NCBI GenBank assembly: GCA_964502145.1
Contig: CAZCVI010000154.1
Location: 1 to 7,068 of the forward strand
Origin: CAZCVI01 sp964502145
Lineage (GTDB): Bacteria; Acidobacteriota; Aminicenantia; UBA2199
Direction of reading: 5' to 3'
DNA: 7,068 bases
Both the position numbers and the translations under genes were made by a program. The notes under the pieces are model-generated. The model was not told the origin of the DNA and did no database searches. It saw only the letters and a list, made by a program, of their open reading frames with translations. Position 1 is the first letter of the stretch. Each line of letters begins with the position of its first letter. Below, piece by piece: positions 6,049 through 7,068 of the stretch.

Positions 6049-6399
6049 ATGACCTCCTTCAGGTGGAATATTTTCCTGGCCAATTTGGATCCAATCGTTG
6101 GCTCAGAACAAGGAAAAACACGTCCGGTATTGGTTATCAGTGAAGAAGAGATCAACCAGATACTTCCTGTCGTCAATGTGCTGCCATTGACATCGGCAAA
6201 ACCCGGTAAAAAAATGTATCCCAATCAAGTTTTTCTTTCTGCGGTAATCACCAGTCTGCCAAAAAATTCTATTGCCCTGTGTTATCAAATACGAACACTG
6301 GATAAACAGCGATTGCTAAAAAAAATCGGAGAGATAAAAGACAGACGAATAAGGGAAGAGATTATAGAGACCTTATGCTTTCAATTGGGAATTAGTTAG
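6049..6399 (+). CDS. mazF: MazF/PemK-family mRNA interferase toxin
   Basis: A 116-residue protein of normal length for the family, which cleaves single-stranded mRNA at short motifs and halts translation when the antitoxin is degraded. The family signatures are all present: IFLANLDPIVGSEQGKTRPV (residues 8-27, with the conserved R25 after GK-T), VLVIS (27-31), NVLPLTS (43-49, with T48), and the C-terminal SLPKNSIALCYQIRTLDKQR then LLKKIG. By homology to E. coli MazF, R25 and T48 would be the catalytic residues. The ATG follows two consecutive stop codons of the antitoxin gene (TAA TAG), a gap of three bases, so translation is probably coupled; GGGAA eight bases upstream is a moderate ribosome binding site. 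Nothing suggests inactivation. Confidence 0.88.
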   Translation: MTSFRWNIFLANLDPIVGSEQGKTRPVLVISEEEINQILPVVNVLPLTSAKPGKKMYPNQVFLSAVITSLPKNSIALCYQIRTLDKQRLLKKIGEIKDRRIREEIIETLCFQLGIS

Positions 6400-6404
6400 T
6401 GAAT

Positions 6405-6440
6405 ACCATCCCCCCAATTGGGGAAGAACGTGCCGCAGGC
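6405..6440 (+). repeat. Repeat segment a, second copy
   Basis: It matches 1080-1115 at 35 of 36 positions, including the palindrome CCCCAATTGGGG (6412-6423). It starts six bases after the mazF stop codon. The GTGCC-GCA-GGC hairpin is cut off at its last two bases, where segment b begins. Confidence 0.85.
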
Positions 6441-6464
6441 GATGATACTCTTTCTTTAATTTTT
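6439..6464 (+). repeat. Repeat segment b, second copy
   Basis: It matches 1629-1654 inside the 592-residue gene at 25 of 26 positions and overlaps the end of segment a by two bases (GC), a junction microhomology. The fragment is not translated in a meaningful frame here. Confidence 0.75.
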
Positions 6465-6746
6465 CCAAGAAACTTGCCCGAAATCGTATCCAAGACGATC
6501 TTTTCGCCGCTTATTAATGCGCCAGGATGGCGCGTCTACGTAGACGCGACATCCTTGTCGCATTATTTTATTCAACTGTTTCCAAGAACTCCGAATTGCA
6601 AGAGTTTCTGTGCTGTAATAATCCCATACGCGAAGCGCTGTTGGCGGGGTCGCTGCCTAGCTTCCTTCTTTTATCGTCGTCAACTGCCACAAAAAAGAAT
6701 TGGTGGAGGGCTTCTTTTTAATGGGGTTGGAGCGTGGGGGATTTTT
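6465..6746 (+). repeat. Repeat segment c, second copy
   Basis: Direct copy of 3102-3380 with about nine substitutions and a 3-base (AAA) insertion. The changes cluster near 6583-6590, where four of eight bases differ. It includes a second copy of the compound palindrome at 6515-6565. The left end joins segment b without obvious homology. The right end joins segment d through the shared ATTTTT (6741-6746). Confidence 0.9.
6515..6565. repeat. 51 bp compound palindrome (copy 2)
   Basis: Identical to the palindrome at 3152-3202: GCGCC-AGGAT-GGCGC, GTCTACGTAGAC, and GCGACA-TCCT-TGTCGC in a row. Its complete conservation contrasts with the changes elsewhere in segment c. Confidence 0.8.
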
Positions 6747-6794
6747 GTTGATTCTGGATAAAACGGGCTCGGAAATTCCTTCCAATCTCGGCAG
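6741..6794 (+). pseudogene. Repeat segment d, second copy: fragment of the PDDEXK_9 gene
   Basis: Fifty-four bases matching 5232-5285 of the 686-residue gene with two mismatches. It has no start codon or promoter and breaks off into unrelated sequence after 6794. It is a leftover of a second copy of that gene. Confidence 0.8.
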
Positions 6795-6899
6795 TTACGG
6801 AAAACCTTACACCAAAAGCAATGATTAGTGTGCTTATTTGTAAATAAATTCCCCGATTTTCCGGAAATTTTGCCCTCCAGCCTGATTCGCAAGTGAATT
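6795..6899. other. Spacer without identifiable features
   Basis: No reading frame or repeat is recognised between the truncated gene fragment and the repeat cluster at the right edge. It contains a small imperfect palindrome around TTTTCCGGAAAT (6858-6869) of unknown meaning. Confidence 0.4.
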
Positions 6900-7068
6900 A
6901 GGGTCAGTGATGACTGAATTAGAGTCAAAAAAGTGCAAATAGGGTAAACGATGACCGATTTTCATGTAAATTTTTCCTCAAAGGGTCAACGATGACCCTC
7001 GGAGGGACATCGTTGACTGATTTAGATAGAATTCAGTGCAAATTCGTATCATTTTGACCGATTTTCAG
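6900..7068. repeat. Degenerate repeat cluster, possibly an insertion-sequence end
   Basis: The motif AGGGTMARYGATGAC occurs three times at an exact 41-base spacing (6900, 6941, 6982) and once inverted (7017-7003, one base different). A 54-base stretch at 6911-6964 also recurs at 7014-7067, with conserved blocks TGACTGA, TTAGA, AGTGCAAAT and TGACCGATTTTCA. Clusters of short direct and inverted copies of a GTCAACGATGAC-like motif are typical of the ends of IS21-family elements, where the transposase binds. No transposase gene is inside the window, so the family is a guess. The repeats themselves are certain. Confidence 0.6.
6985..7017. repeat. Near-perfect 33 bp inverted repeat
   Basis: The arms GTCAACGATGACCCTC (6985-7000) and GAGGGACATCGTTGAC (7002-7017) pair at 15 of 16 positions around a single central base. 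No T run follows, so a protein-binding site is more likely than a terminator. Confidence 0.8.

Noticed and set aside
6399..6761. Plus-strand open frame of 120 codons across the mosaic
   Set aside because: It runs through four joined fragments and the palindrome, and its start overlaps the mazF stop codon. No part resembles a known domain.
6900..7068. Regular 41-base spacing considered as a CRISPR array
   Set aside because: The repeat core is only 15 bases and imperfect, one copy is inverted, and the 'spacers' share sequence with one another.

Overview
Organism: this is bacterial DNA of fairly low GC content. It has sigma70-type promoters (TTGACA and TATAAT boxes) and Shine-Dalgarno sites, and most of the sequence is accessory rather than core. 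The sequence does not name the phylum. The large ATPase-nuclease proteins and toxin-antitoxin (TA) pairs seen here are commonest in Bacteroidota, Clostridia and several candidate phyla, so any closer placement is inference.

Layout. Positions 1-296 hold nothing I can identify. At 297-504 on the minus strand is a very small gene (42 codons) with its own strong promoter and ribosome binding site. Positions 536-1030, minus strand, hold the wreck of a vapBC-type TA pair. The antitoxin head is intact, a run of nine A needs a -1 shift to continue, and the toxin is reduced to its last ~23 residues. The core, 1158-5496, is a divergent pair of large genes. On the minus strand is a 592-residue P-loop ATPase with a C-terminal PD-(D/E)XK-type nuclease. 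On the plus strand is a 686-residue AAA-ATPase_like/PDDEXK_9 protein with an extra ~165-residue N-terminal domain. Both appear to be transcribed as leaderless mRNAs, because their -10 boxes end exactly six bases before the ATG. Between them lies a ~280 bp repeat (copy c1) centred on a 51 bp imperfect palindrome. Positions 5740-6399 hold a mazEF-like TA operon with its own promoter and a probable operator.

Right end. Positions 6405-6794 are a mosaic of four pieces copied from earlier in the window, in the original order and orientation. They come from the palindrome cluster behind the 592-residue gene, 26 bp of that gene, the 280 bp intergenic repeat, and 54 bp of the 686-residue gene. All four differ from their originals by about 3-4 %, so this looks like the collapsed remains of one duplicated copy of the whole ATPase locus. 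Positions 6900-7068 are a cluster of degenerate direct and inverted repeats that runs off the window and resembles the transposase-binding end of an insertion sequence.

How it fits together: two divergent ATPase-nuclease fusions sit between one live and one dead TA module, next to rearrangement scars. This suggests a mobile or defence island. The N-terminal region of the 686-residue protein resembles the helical domains in front of STAND/NACHT ATPases, which makes an anti-phage function a reasonable but untested hypothesis.
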